Shown here piece after piece: positions 10,294 through 21,978 of a DNA stretch of 64,000 nt; position 1 is the stretch's first letter, and each line of letters begins with the position of its first letter. The DNA is from Cristatella mucedo (taxonomy: Eukaryota; Bryozoa; Phylactolaemata; Cristatellidae): assembly GCA_009760855.2 (NCBI GenBank), contig WPIO01000089.1, positions 1,384,001 to 1,448,000 on the forward strand, given 5' to 3'. The notes beneath the pieces were generated by a model. The model was given only the letters and a program-made list of their open reading frames with translations. It made no database searches and was not told where the DNA came from. A program made the position numbers and the translations under genes.

Positions 10294-10659
10294 CACAAGG
10301 CCAGGGGACAGGGCAGAGAAGGCGCCATCCTCAGTTCTCCCACCCGCCCCCCCCCCCCCGCAGTGCAAGCCGTCAGGGCAGAGAAGTCCATAGGGTCGCC
10401 GTGGACGAGGCAGGCATTGGTAAAAGTGGCAGTGAACAAGCTGGTTCGCTTGGACGCACTGTCGGCAGTAGAGCAGTGTGTATAAGATGAAATTGCCGAT
10501 GAAGACCGCCAGAAAAGGAACAAGAGCATGAGAGTGAGAGCGAGAGCTTTCCTTTGGAATGTTGCATGCCATTCGAGTGTGTGCAGAGGTGCAGGCAGAA
10601 ATAGCACCACAGCAACCTTATGAGCAGACGGCTGGAGATCCCATCGGAGCTGACTAGGC

Positions 10660-10825
10660 GTGCCTCGTGGAGCAGGTGCCTGCTGCTCCCTCTTTACGAC
10701 CGAGGTCGTAGGTTCGAATCCTGCACTTGGGCGATCCTTTAATGCCAACTGCCAACCGTGGAGTGATAGCCGTTAAGGTTCTTTTGCTGCTATACAAACG
10801 AGACTTTTAAATCAGCTAGGATTTA
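10660..10825 (+). mobile_element. SINE-B copy
   Basis: A tRNA-like B box (GGTCGTAGGTTCGAATCCTG) leads into TTGGGCGATCCTTTAATGCC, then GATAGCCGTTAAGGTTCTT, GCTATACAAACGAG and TTTTAAATCAGCTA. It is the cleanest example of the family's 3' half. Confidence 0.8.
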
Positions 10826-12236
10826 AGAGACCGCTACGAAGACAAAGGATGGAATGACAAAGCCTTGGCAAAGGTGCACCCAGTTGGGCAACTTTGCGAA
10901 AAAATGCGTTATGCAACGGGCTAGTGTTGGGGGTCACATGACGAGTGGGCATGGCAAGCGGGTGAGTTCGATTTGTAAGCTACCAGCATGCCGATCCAAA
11001 CGAGGCCACCGAGGCTACCGAGAGGTCGGTGAGGCATGTATAACGACTTGTCAGCTTTGGTGCTTTTTGTTTGCTAGGCAAAGGTTGATTCGAACATTTA
11101 TAGGGATTTTTTGAAGAAAAACCGAATGGTGCTGATCGCTTTAAGATGCAGTTAGGCAGGGACAGCCTGATTTGTGTAAGTGAGAGGATGCATTTGTCAG
11201 AACCTGTTTCCTTGCCTAAAATGGATCATGGTCGAGATCCCCAAAAGCCCGATGGCCTGCAGTAAAGTTGTATTGATCGGTAACGGCGGGACACCGTACT
11301 TCACTGAAGGTGCAGCCACTGGCATTATCTGTATGGATAAGCCAGTGATACTTATACAACCTAATTGTTGCTGACCGGTGGCTAGGTTGAGATACCTATA
11401 CGGTTGTGATTGTCCGAGATGCTAACCTGGAAATGGAATGCGATTTCTACTATGCCAACTCGATATGGTGGCATTACTGGAGGTTTATTTAGACATAATT
11501 CACACGAGTAGGTACCTAATTCTATCTCTGTACACAGACTAATTTTCCAGACTAGCGAGATAGTAGCCTAAACAGCATCGCATGTGTTATTTTTTGCTTT
11601 AACAAAGTAGCAGAAGTCCTTTACAGACTGTTCAGGCTGAAATGAGACCAACCATAACTCAGCTGAAGAAACTTAGTATGGGGTCGAATGATATATACGA
11701 TACAAAGGCAGCTACTTTGACATCTGCTAGAGCTCTTTACCGTCCAACTGCAAGAAGCCTGGGAAACTATCAAGACCAGCATTGCAACTGCTTCATTAGC
11801 TGCACTCGTGGGCCAACCCTACAGGGCTAATGAGGCAAGTAGAACTTTATTCATGCTTCTTATGTAATAAAGCACACCTTTCAAATGCGCAGGCATATTC
11901 CCTTTTCTCATTCTGCTGAGTGTGCGTAAGTAACACATCCGAGGCCATGGTTATTTGTGTGAAACAGCCGTCCGGGGTCCAACAGTGCAATACAAACCTA
12001 GGTGTCGGTTGAGTTATGTCTACATTTACTGTTTCGACGTTTGAACTCGACTCTTAAAACGCTCTGTGAATGCAGGCTCCCACGAGCATGCAGCTTATCT
12101 TTCGTAGGCATCACGATTTTTTCAGCTACGGCTTCGAGGAAAACAAGATTGCAAAATGGCAGGCAGCCCAGTTGCACAGGGCGCAATATAGTGTCGGCAA
12201 AATGCCATGGGGCTTTGCAGGAGAGAGTGCTGCTAC

Positions 12237-12491
12237 CTGCACTCCAGCATGCCGCTCCTGCAGTTGCACTTGCAAAGCATCTGCTCGCTGCTCGGCCGTC
12301 TGCAGCTTCCGCTCGAGCGCTAGGATCCTCGCACCCTCGTCCCTTAGGGCGGCGGCAGCAGCAGCAGCAGAGCCGTGCCTGGACTCGGCCGATGGTGGAT
12401 TGCCATCGTCACGCGAGCGACCTCCGGCGGCGAGCAGCTTCTCCATAAGTGTTCCCAGAAATGGCGAGCTGGCCCCGATCTCGTGGCGAAT
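12237..12491 (-). CDS. candidate exon 6 of long minus-strand gene, coiled-coil
   Basis: A strong acceptor (GTGCTCTCTGCCTTCGTGCAG) and a donor (GTGCAG then GTAGCA) bound 255 nt, 85 codons, phase 0 at both ends. The first third (IRHEIGASSPFLGTLMEKL) looks like a folded or helical segment. A low-complexity region with eight alanines follows, then a Leu/Glu/Gln-rich stretch (about residues 55-85) with heptad spacing typical of a coiled coil. It is in phase with the flanking candidate exons at 19873 and 8900. Function unknown. Confidence 0.6.
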
Positions 12492-14244
12492 CTGCACGAA
12501 GGCAGAGAGCACGGTTGGCCACACATGCCCGGATCCACGGGACCGGCGATCTTTGCAATCAATTCACGGAAGGGTACCCAGTCATCCTTCTGCAAGTGGC
12601 AATTTTCACTAGGCAGCACAGGAAACTTCCTGTCACTTTACAACGAAGGACGAAACCAGGGCGTTGACACTAAAGAAGGTCAGGTCACTCTGCATCATCC
12701 AGGCAACGCAGGCAGTGCAGCAACGGCAGTAGCAAATGATCTTTCTGCGATTAGTGCAATGCACAGCTACGAAGGGCAGCTGCTAGTAGGGATCGAATCA
12801 GTAAGAGCGGGTCGACGTTCAGGGTGAAGAGGAGCACTGCAGACCGGCATCCCTGTTACACAAGGGGCCTGCTAGCAACACACTCGGGCAGCACTGTGGT
12901 TCTAAATCTTGTAGATTGTACCATGCAGGGTGAGACACGACACAAAGCATGTACACGAAAACACCCCATGAGGCATGCAGTGCTTCAACTGTGATTATTA
13001 TGGTACGACACAGGAAAAACTGAGCTTGGACACTGCAACGTCATACAATGAACCTATACGATCGGCCATGTAACATAACACGGCTGGAACACTGAGCCCT
13101 CAGGCCCGGCTAGACAACACAGCATGATTGGATAGATGCCCGGGATTAGAAATATCAACGATGACATTCGACAAAAGAAACGATGCACACACATGGAATT
13201 CTCGAACTGCTTTCACTTATTTGAAAGGCAAATTCCAAGAATGTATTTGCAGCATTTGGGTACAAATCTATTTCTGCAGCATATTAGAGACTTGGGTGAC
13301 TACAGGACTCCAATGCCTATTTGCCGAAATCCCCATTTTCTGCCGTAGGGACACCTCGAGAATTGCAATCAAAGGACGTGTTTTATCAGATTAAATACTA
13401 ATCTAATTCTTAGATTAGCCCGGTGCCTAATGGATTTTTGAGGTCCACTATCTCGGATTGATCGGTTCCAAATGGTGGCTCCTAGCTAGAGGCTGAAGTC
13501 CGACGGGTCGGCAGCTAAACCTGAGAGGCGAAGTCTTTGCAAGAATAAAAAGCAATCAAGGAAGCAGAGACCATGCACTGCCAATGCAATAGCTAGGTGT
13601 CATAACAGAAAAAAAACACCAGGCTCCAAGAGATTCAGGCATTAGCTGCTAATGTTTTGTCCCCATTTTTCTCGGTAATCAAGTATCATAGAGTTGGAAT
13701 AAACAGCAAAGAATTATGCACCTGCGCTTGTGCAATTGGAAACCCAAGTTTGTATTCTAAAGTTGGGCACTTTTTTTTATCCTCGCGAGAAAGCATAGGA
13801 AATAGGAAATAGGAAAGTCATAGGAAAGTCATAGGAAAGCTACCAATAGGCCATTCATCTGGTAAGGTAACAAAAAGTAAAATCAAGTAATAACGGTAAT
13901 CCTACGGTTCAAAATCTCATTTAAACAAACTCCCTGGGTAGAAAAATTATGGGCAAGGCTATCATTACTAAACTGCATGATCTCCTGCTGTGTGCAAGAA
14001 AAAACGATGCACAGGGAAAGTAGCATGATACCCGCAAGCAGCATTTGCTCTGTGTTTGTCATTCGCCGGTACAAATCTTAGTCTGTGGCAATGCGAATGT
14101 GTCAGTACGATTGCGCTCGATGTCAAGTGATGTCAAATGGTGAGCATATGCAGGACATCCTTTGACTACTCCTAGCACAACATTTCGGCATGCAGGAAAG
14201 AGAATGGAATCTAGCCACGACAGGAGTGGATACCTAGTTATGAC

Positions 14245-14277
14245 CTCGGTTGCATCAGGTCCGAGGTTATCAAAAGA
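14245..14277 (-). CDS. possible 33-nt micro-exon of long minus-strand gene
   Basis: Minus strand: AGAAACTTTCCAG opens TCTTTTGAT..., and the open frame reaches ACCGAG before GTCATA. It would be 11 codons, phase 0 at both ends, so it could be inserted between exons 5 and 6 without disturbing the frame. Short length makes chance likely. Confidence 0.2.
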
Positions 14278-15469
14278 CTGGAAAGTTTCTTGTCTCATTG
14301 CTGATGACCACGGTTACGTGCAATAGCAACGACAAAAGTAGCTGGCTCCGATGCATATATCACTCACACTTCATGTGCTTTCCAGGTCAGATTTGGCAAA
14401 GGGAGTATGTAAACCATGTCGTGCACTACATATGTCAGGTTGCCTGTTCAGCCAGTAATATATTAAACTTTCTTGTTTGGTAACTGCTACTACTAGCTAA
14501 AAATCAAAGCTCTGACATAGCACTAACAATAACACGGCCTTATAGTCCAATGATAGCATCCTAGTGGAACTTTAGAAGTTCTTGGCAAGGTTGTACAGGC
14601 CTCGGCCGTTTTGTTAGTCCTCATTCCAGCTCCACACGTGCACACTATTCGCATGCTATACACAACCCCATAAAAAATGAGTCAATCTGTTTTCCACATG
14701 CAACCCTAGCGACAAGGCTAACTAGTTAATTCCCGTCAATTTTCACAAGAAAATCAATTACTATTTGCCAATCTCGAGGCCCGATAACCTTTTTTTGCTT
14801 CGAAAAAAAATTAGAGTAATCATACTTACATGCAGGTGAAATGGACTAGTGAGAGCATAACAAAAGGCACTGGTAGCCGAACAATGTAAAAGAAATGAAA
14901 CAAAAAAGCCGTTTAAGCATCAGAGGAGAAAAACAGAATGGGTAGAAATGTGCAGAATGGGTAGGAGACATACGGGCAGCACTAAAAATAGCATGGCCCC
15001 CTCTTAAAACAGACCTTCGAACATTCATAGCAAGCTTTCGGATGCTACATTGAGCCATTGTCAGCATAAGACAACTACCAAGCTGCACAGCAGGCCAGCA
15101 GATCGCAAGCTCATTCTCGTAATGCCTGCAATCTAGCCTTTGATAGCTCTACGGGGCAGTCAAGGTGAAACCGTTCCAACTGCAGCTGCTCAGTATCCAC
15201 AGTAGCAAATGACAAGTAGAAGGTAGAATAAGCTAAAAAAAAAAACTGCCTGCCAGGGTCTTCATGGCATGGTATTAGTATCAGTGCTGCACAAGAATCA
15301 CGACCTGACACAGAGCATCAGACAGCTGCATGTCTCCAAAACTCATGATCCAATGGCAAATGATCGACAGAAAACTGGTCAAAGTTAAACCTTAAAATTA
15401 GAGGCTCCGAGGCTCAAGTAGAAGCAACGGAATGCACTCTGGTCATTCCACAAACAGTGCAGAGTGGAG

Positions 15470-15514
15470 AAAGGAAGCGAGCCTACTTCCTTGCAGGCTC
15501 GCTTCCTTTTTTTT
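15470..15514 (+). repeat. perfect 15-bp hairpin followed by T8
   Basis: AAAGGAAGCGAGCCT (15470-15484), a 10-nt loop, then the exact complement (15495-15509) running into a T tract. The shape resembles an intrinsic terminator. In animal DNA it might instead stop Pol III or simply be a small inverted repeat. It sits within the putative intron 5 of the minus-strand gene. Confidence 0.7.
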
Positions 15515-16929
15515 GTATACCAGTTGACCTGGTTGCCCCTTACTTTACACACCAAAGCTCAACTGAGCATAAAAAGCACGTCGATGCATGAGGCCTCTGA
15601 GGCCACTAAGCTAATAAGAAATCACATGCCCTGACGAAGACTGTCACAAAAGACATCACCAAACGAACCTTTAACAACCGTGTCGCCAACGGGTAATTTT
15701 TTCTCCTACAGTGAATTGACATGACAATTCCAAGATAGCACAAATCTTGCTCAATTGCGGTACGAATAGAACCACCTAAATAAAACTATTCATTGCCAAG
15801 GATGCCCCAAGGCTCACACTTGTAAGCACCAGTGTGCTTATCAGTGAGCTTGCAATTCTCAGCCTACGAAGAATACACACACAAGCCTTGCTCAGCACCT
15901 CGTTGAAGCCCCTTTGAAGTTTATACTAGTTTTTGAGGAAGTGACTGATACCATTCACAAAGCCTAAGCTATAAACATAAGCACACGAAATACAGGTGCA
16001 AGCTTCATAAAGGAAACAATGGTTTATTATAAAAATAAGTCACTGATGAATCTTTCTGAGATGCGTAATTGAAGTGCCATCTAGTATACAAGCCAAGTTC
16101 CAGGTCAAAGGTCTAAAAGTAATCTGAAGTCACAATCGAATGCAGAGCACTTCCCAGCGGGTAGGTTTTGTAAAAATACTCTTCACAGAATTTCAGAAGT
16201 GATAGTGATAGTTATAGCTAGTGATGGGTCGGTTGCAATACTTTCAAGCTTTCAAACTGAAGCAGCACCAAACACTCATAACACAGAGTTTTGATCAAAG
16301 CTTCAAAATAAGCCTATGTAGCACTCAGAGGCTAAGAAACAATCAAAATATGCTCTGCAATAGTCCCAGTGATACGTCAATCAACAAACTGAACTTCTAA
16401 AGAAAAGAACTTGAGCACTAACCCAAAGATTTGCAATCGTGCTATCAGGCTGCTCGTCCCATCACTGTAAAAAACTGTCCTAAACCCTAACCGATCAGCT
16501 TGTCTGAGGAACATAGGCCTGATCAGTTGCCTAAATAATACATGTACCTACCAAAATGCAGACCTTTCACTTAGCAGGTTATTGATAATTCGTATTTGCT
16601 TAATTAAGCAATGAAAAATTCCCTTCGTTGGGGCATCAGAAATTCATACCTGCTGTGCTAAGAAGCCAGGAGCAGATAATCCTCTCAGTACAAGGGGGAA
16701 ACTATTGGCAGTCATGAAATTCCTTTGCCACGCGAATCATCTCCCACTCACACCGTTCACAACTGTAAGTGAGTCGATAGAAGCTTTGCGTCCAACGCCA
16801 CAATTTCAAAATCTAGAATGACCTAAGGCTGTCTGCCATCAGACCGAGTTGATAAAAGCTCTTACCATTATGGCTTTCCTCCTAATTCCCCTCTGAAATA
16901 TTAAGAATGTTTGTTGACCTCGACTGTGA

Positions 16930-17380
16930 CCAGACTTGGTTGTCGACTTCAAGGTTCTGTCGCTCACTTCTGGGTCCTTCACTGTCTGGCTCCAGCCTGC
17001 CTATCAGAACTACTTCCTAGCATGATAGGCATGGTACCATTGCTCTTCTGACTCAAGTCGTCGAGCTGTGCCTTAAACTAACCTCGAATCTTTTGAGGGC
17101 CGTGTTCATGCTCCTGAAGCCTGAAACTCACACCCGACTGATGTAAAGAACATCACCCCGACGTGACATTTAAAAAGAAGTTATAATCGCACTTGGTCCT
17201 CACAGTATATGCTGGGTCGGTGTGAAATGTCCTTTGTGGGCTTGTGCATGCTGATACACTGTGCATGTTATCACTAGCAAATTGAAATGCTTCCTTTACA
17301 GCATTTGTAATGTACACAGAAAGACATCTAGTTCTTTCAGGGCTCTACACAAACGTCTAATTGTTATTATCGTTACTGAA
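16930..17380 (+). mobile_element. LINE-A 3' fragment, degraded
   Basis: Plus-strand translation gives pieces of the RT protein's C-terminus (VDFKVLS, then SFTVWLQPAYQ) with frameshifts. The LINE-A 3' untranslated region and a decayed tail (ATCTAGTTCTTTCAGGGCTC) follow at about 17325-17378. It stands tail to tail with the intact copy starting at 17427. Confidence 0.65.
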
Positions 17381-17426
17381 TCAGAGACAAAGAGATAAAG
17401 AAAGAGAGAGAGAGAGAGAGCAACAT

Positions 17427-19322
17427 AATAATAATATAATAATAATATTGCACTTGATAAAGCGCCCTCAGAGAACTTAATCTCTTTCTAGGCGCTTTAC
17501 ATTTGCTGCAAAGTGATACGCAATAGAATAGTAAGTAAAATCATGCTTGAAAAACAAACAAAATGAATAACATGGTTAGGGGTTACATGCACAGGGTCAG
17601 CATGCAAATGTGGTTAGTGGCAGCATGCACAGTGTCAGCATGCATAAGCACATCAAGGACGAATCACAGGGACCCACTAAATGCTGTCCTAAATAGGTAT
17701 GTTTTTAAGTTTCTTTTAAATGTGGTCAGGTCAGGGGATGTTCTGATGCAGGTCGGGAGGGAGTTCCAGGCTGTGGGAGCATACGAGCTAAATGCACGGT
17801 CTCCAAAGGATTTAAGGTTTGTACGAGGTATTTCTAGACTGTTGGATTCCGAAAAGCGAGTGGTACGATGCTTTGCCTGATGGGGTAGTATATCTGAAAG
17901 ATAGGCTGGAGCCATAGAATGAAGAGACCTAAAAGTGAGCGACAAAACCTTGAAGTCAATCCGTTGCTTGACTGGTAACCAGTGCAGGTCGGCGAGAAGT
18001 GGAGTAATGTGGCAACTGCGACGCTCACGACAGACAAGCCTAGCTGCAGAGTTTTGCACCAGCTGCAATCGCCTGATCGCACATGCTGGTAGGCCAGTAA
18101 GCAGTGAGTTGCAGAAGTCGAGACGAGATGTCACGAATGCATGGACCAACTTGGACGTGGTATCCTTATCTAAACAAGCCCTAATTTTAGCAATGTTATG
18201 AAGCTGAAAATAGGCTGATTTGACTGTGGAGCTGATGTGGTCGTCTAACGAGAGGTCGCTATGGAATATGACACCTAGATTTCGAGCTGATGCAACTGGA
18301 GATATGCTGGCAGAGCCAATTTTGAAAGTCGGCCTTTCCAATTTCTGAATAACACTAGGTTTGCCCATAACGAGTAAGTTAGTTTTATCATCGTTTAGTT
18401 TTAGAAAATTTGCTGCCATCCATGATCGGATGTCATCAATGCATGCAGCAAGTGAGTTGAGAGAATTTGAGGTGCTCGAAGGCTGGGAGGGATCAAAGCA
18501 AAGGTACAACTGAGTGTCATCCGCATAGAAGTGAAAGCCTAGATTGTGCTTGGCAATCACATCAGCGAGAGGGAGAGTATAAACGGTGAAAAGGACCGGA
18601 CCTAGCACAGAGCCCTGAGGTACTCCATATTTTAGAGGTACTTCAGATGATCTTTGTCCATTCACGTCAACACTCTGGAGTCTCCCACTGAGATAGGACC
18701 CGAACCACTGCAGAGCAGTGCCAGTGATGCCCAGGCGAGATGAGAGGCGCTCTAGAAGTACTTTGTGATCGATGGTATCAAAAGCTGCCGAAAGATCGAG
18801 CAAAACAAGAAGAGACACTCTGCCCATGTCTGCATTCCTAAGTAGGTCGTTGTATACCCGAAGCAATGCTGACTCTGTGGAGTGATTAGCTCTAAAGCCA
18901 GACTGGAACTTACTAGCAAGGTGTGAGGTTTCGATATACGAGTTCAGCTGGTCTGCCACGACCCGTTCCAGTGTCTTTGATAGGAATGGTAGAAGGGAGA
19001 CTGGGCGGTAGTTGCTTAAGTTCTCTTGGTCTAGTGTAGCTTTCTTGAGAAGTGGCCTGACTACAGCTTTTTTGAAAGGTGCTGGGACCTGACCTGAGGC
19101 TAATGACATATTAATGATGTTGGTTATGCATGGCAGCAGCAGATCAATGCAACGTAGGAGCAGGACAGTGGGAATAGGGTCCAGTGGACTTGTAGCTGCA
19201 TTCCTACTTACACATTGCTCAAAGAGCAGCTCAAAATGAAGATCGATGGTCTCGATGGGTGTCCGGAGCAGGAATGACAGAATACTCTTGCCGCATACAG
19301 AATGCCTGGCTCCTGCTTGCTA
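17427..19322 (-). mobile_element. LINE-A, best copy (L2/CR1-type non-LTR retrotransposon, 5' truncated)
   Basis: The element runs on the minus strand. Its 3' end is an ATT-rich tail at 17427, preceded by the hairpin-like terminus GCGCCTAGAAAGAGATTAAG / TTCTCTGAGGGCGC, about 200 nt of untranslated sequence, then a long RT frame. The frame stays open upstream of its first Met to about 19322, where a stop and loss of similarity mark a 5' truncation. No endonuclease domain remains. Its RT tract is the least damaged of the many copies here. Confidence 0.85.
17664..19109 (-). CDS. reverse transcriptase of LINE-A (ORF2 C-terminal part)
   Basis: A 481-residue uninterrupted frame covering RT of an L2/CR1-clade LINE. 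Visible RT landmarks in order: VVRPLLKK and [16 protein letters not shown] (residues about 15-50), [11 protein letters not shown] (about 68-78), [13 protein letters not shown] (about 105-117), [12 protein letters not shown] (about 163-174), the catalytic box [10 protein letters not shown] (about 191-201) and [14 protein letters not shown]. The C-terminal region ends with the conserved [13 protein letters not shown] motif and a stop at 17664. It reverse-transcribes its RNA at the target site. The frame also extends in-phase upstream of the Met (PLDPIP...[10 protein letters not shown]), confirming that the Met is not the natural start; the APE-type endonuclease expected upstream is absent. Confidence 0.9.
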   Translation of the reverse strand: MSLASGQVPAPFKKAVVRPLLKKATLDQENLSNYRPVSLLPFLSKTLERVVADQLNSYIETSHLASKFQSGFRANHSTESALLRVYNDLLRNADMGRVSLLVLLDLSAAFDTIDHKVLLERLSSRLGITGTALQWFGSYLSGRLQSVDVNGQRSSEVPLKYGVPQGSVLGPVLFTVYTLPLADVIAKHNLGFHFYADDTQLYLCFDPSQPSSTSNSLNSLAACIDDIRSWMAANFLKLNDDKTNLLVMGKPSVIQKLERPTFKIGSASISPVASARNLGVIFHSDLSLDDHISSTVKSAYFQLHNIAKIRACLDKDTTSKLVHAFVTSRLDFCNSLLTGLPACAIRRLQLVQNSAARLVCRERRSCHITPLLADLHWLPVKQRIDFKVLSLTFRSLHSMAPAYLSDILPHQAKHRTTRFSESNSLEIPRTNLKSFGDRAFSSYAPTAWNSLPTCIRTSPDLTTFKRNLKTYLFRTAFSGSL

Positions 19323-19872
19323 ACATGAAAATCTAGTACTCCAGTGCGAGATGGTGGGTGTTTAATAAACAAATTTAAATAAATATAACCCTATAATGAT
19401 TTGTTGATCAAAACTGTTCTGCCTCTTGACAGAACCAACACGGTGAGGTGGGTCAAGTGGGTGGGCATGGCAGCCGTCTCATCTGACCCATGCTGTCTAA
19501 GGACAGCGCTGCCTCTAAATTATTAACGATATCCAAAGAGACTTTGCGCAATTTACTTTCAAGGGAGATTAAAACCTTTCTGTGGACTTCGTTCGCGATT
19601 GGAATGCCTGCTTCAATTTACGGCATCCAAGGAGCCAACCAGCTGTGCAAGGCAACACGTTCGACATCCTCAGTCGATTACATAATAGAGGGCACTCGCA
19701 ACGCTCGGCGAGTCCGGCAGTCCAACATTTTGCCCACTTGAGCACACTTGAGCAGCAGGCGAGCTTTGAATGGAACAGAAGAGCGGCAGGAAAAAAGGTG
19801 GAAACCGCATTAGAAAACCTCGCAGCGGCAGAGTGCCGATTGCCGAGCTGACGACCAGGCTGACGTCCTTAC

Positions 19873-20113
19873 TGTTATCTCTCTGCTCATGCCGGAGAGA
19901 ACCTGGTCAGCGGTGACCGGCTTGCTGGTTGCATCTGCCGACGTCGCTGCTGCTGCTGCTGCTGCTGCTGCTCCTGCTTGTCCCGATAGAGGAGCTGCTT
20001 GCGCCCGCTCGCCAGTCGCCTTCCCAAGGATCGAAGCAGCAGTAGCGCCAGCAGGCACCGCTGTGGTCGACACCATGACACGCACCTTGGGCTTCGGTGG
20101 CGCACCACCTCTG
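19873..20113 (-). CDS. candidate exon 5 of long minus-strand gene, Ala-rich
   Basis: On the minus strand, acceptor ACACCTCCATTTCAG opens a 241-nt frame (1 nt plus 80 codons) ending ACA before GTAAGG. It starts GGAPPKPKVRVM and holds a (CAG)8-type run read as polyalanine; the alternative frame would read glutamine but hits a stop. Entry phase complements exon 4 (CG plus C or A gives Arg) and exit phase 0 matches exon 6. The donor is imperfect (A at position -1). The DNA is GC-rich. Product not recognised. Confidence 0.55.
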
Positions 20114-20261
20114 CTGAAATGGAGGTGTCTACTCACTGCTGGCGCCAAATGGCGAGCCTCAGCGGGGAGAAGGGGCCTGCTCGCCGGACGTCGGCAGCTC
20201 GGGCGACGCAAGCAGCCGGGGACACGCGCTGCCTGAGGAGTGGTATTGTGAGCAGTCTAAT

Positions 20262-21250
20262 GATAAAAGTAATAGTACTAACAAATTTGTATGGCCAGAA
20301 AACTCAATCTCTTTCTGCTCACTTTACATGTGATGCAAAGGAAGCATGGTCGAATGGTTAGGCTTTCCCATGACTAGTGAGTTGGTTTTATCGTCATAGA
20401 ATTTGAGAAAGTTTGCTGCCATGCAAGTGCAAGTGTCAACAATACATTCAGCAAGGGGGTTGAGAGAATTTGACTCGCTAGAGGGCTCAGAGGGATTAAA
20501 GCATGGATACATCTATCGTCTGCATAGAAAAATAAAAACCTGCATTGAGCTTGGCGATTACATCGGCTAGAGGGTGAGTATAGATAGCAAAAAGAAGTGG
20601 AGCAAGCACAGAGCCTTGGGGTATCACCCTACTTTAGAGGCTCCTCCCACAAATTTTTTGCCGGTTCGACATCAATGCTCTGGAGTCTCCAATTAAGATA
20701 GGAGCTAAGCCATTGCAGCGAAGTGCCAGTGATACCCAAGCAAGCTGAGAGGCTGAGTGAAAGTGCCAGTGATACCCAAGCAAGCTGAGAGGCTGAGTGA
20801 GAGGCAAGCTGAGAGAAAGACGCGGTTATTCAATAGTATCAAGCGCTGAAGAAAAATCTAGCAAACCAAGCAGAGAGAATTTCCCTTAGTCTGCATTCCT
20901 GATAAGATCGTTAAACACCTGAAGCAATGCTGACAGAGTGGATTGATTAGCTTTAAAACCAGACTGAAACTAACTTGCTAGGTTTGAAGTTTCAAAAAAG
21001 AGTTCGACTGGTCAGCCACAACTCGTTCCAGCGTCCATGATGGGAACCAAAGGCTGGGCGGAAGTTTGTGGTGGTGCCTTCAAAATGATTGGCCTAGCAA
21101 CAGCCTTTTTGTCCGGTGCACGGACAAGACGTGAGGCTAAGGACATATTTACTATGTTATTTATCCATGGCAGTAGCACATCTATACATCGCAGAAATAA
21201 GACAGCTGAAATAGAGTCACGAGGGCTAGTGGTCGTCTGAGACTGGGAGG
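20262..21250 (-). mobile_element. LINE-A copy, degraded and internally deleted
   Basis: In reverse complement the 3' terminus (AACTCAATCTCTTTC on the plus strand) sits directly beside RT sequence around the DDKTN motif (plus strand TTGGTTTTATCGTC), so most of the untranslated region and C-terminus is deleted. RT-derived sequence continues to about 21250 with many frameshifts. A 40-bp tandem duplication at 20721-20800 is internal to it. Confidence 0.75.
20721..20800. repeat. 40-bp perfect tandem duplication
   Basis: Two identical 40-nt units (20721-20760 and 20761-20800), each starting AAGTGCCAGTGATACC and ending GGCTGAGTGA, inside the decayed LINE-A. Confidence 0.9.
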
Positions 21251-21627
21251 CGAACTTCAAGTTGACGTCGCTAGTGGCCTACTTGAATGCAGTCATCGAG
21301 TTGCTGCACAGAATTGAGTTACACGAGTCCTGTAGGGATAATACTGAGGAAGGCGAGTCTAAAGGAGCTGCTGCTGCTGCAGTGCCTGGCTCTAGAAACT
21401 GACCTCGAGGGTGTGCAAAGCAATTGCTCGGATAGCGCACGGGACTCAGGAACGCTGCGCTCAGCTTGGCTAGGGTCTTGGCTCGAGCCTAGCAGTAGGC
21501 ATGCTGCACTCAGATTCGCTAGCCAAGGTGGGGGGAGGCCAACAGCCTCGTACATGCACATGACAACAGCTAGCCATAGGCTGGGTCACACACTCTCACA
21601 TAACGATCGCTACAATTGACAATAATA

Positions 21628-21742
21628 ATGTAACTCATTTGCATGGCGTCTAATGAGAACTTGATCTCTATTCAGGTGCTTCACATGTGACATGCGCTCG
21701 AGCCCACGACCCCGGCCAGATCTCCGGCCGTGGCTTGCTGCA
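21628..21742 (-). mobile_element. SINE-A copy, degraded
   Basis: Plus-strand GAGAACTTGATCTCTATTCA, GCTTCACATGTGACATGCG and CTCGAGCCCACGACC are the reverse complement of the SINE-A tail and B box. The head is partly lost. Confidence 0.65.
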
Positions 21743-21829
21743 TACACACGCAGCTCTAGGAGCACGAATGAACACGATCAGCCAACAGTCGGCGCCTTGT
21801 TATCACTCTCCTCGTGCCCTTGGGTCTTA

Positions 21830-21978
21830 GCCCTGCAAGGTGAGGTGCTTGCTCTTCACGACTCAGATCGTGGGTTTGCATTCTGCCGTGGGCGATTCTT
21901 TATCGCCCACTGCAAGCGATGGTGATAGCCGCCAAGGCTCATCTGCCGCTACGTAAACATCGTGGCAAGGCCTTGCAT
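21830..21978 (+). mobile_element. SINE-B copy
   Basis: A head with GGTGAGGTGCTTGCTCTTCA and a B-box-like GATCGTGGGTTTGCATTCTG, then GTGGGCGATTCTTTATCGCC and GATAGCCGCCAAGGCTC, GCCGCTACGTAAAC. Diverged but collinear with the other SINE-B copies. Confidence 0.7.

Noticed and set aside
15470-15514. Bacterial Rho-independent terminator implying prokaryotic DNA
   Set aside because: All gene and repeat evidence is eukaryotic; the hairpin is reported as a curiosity only.
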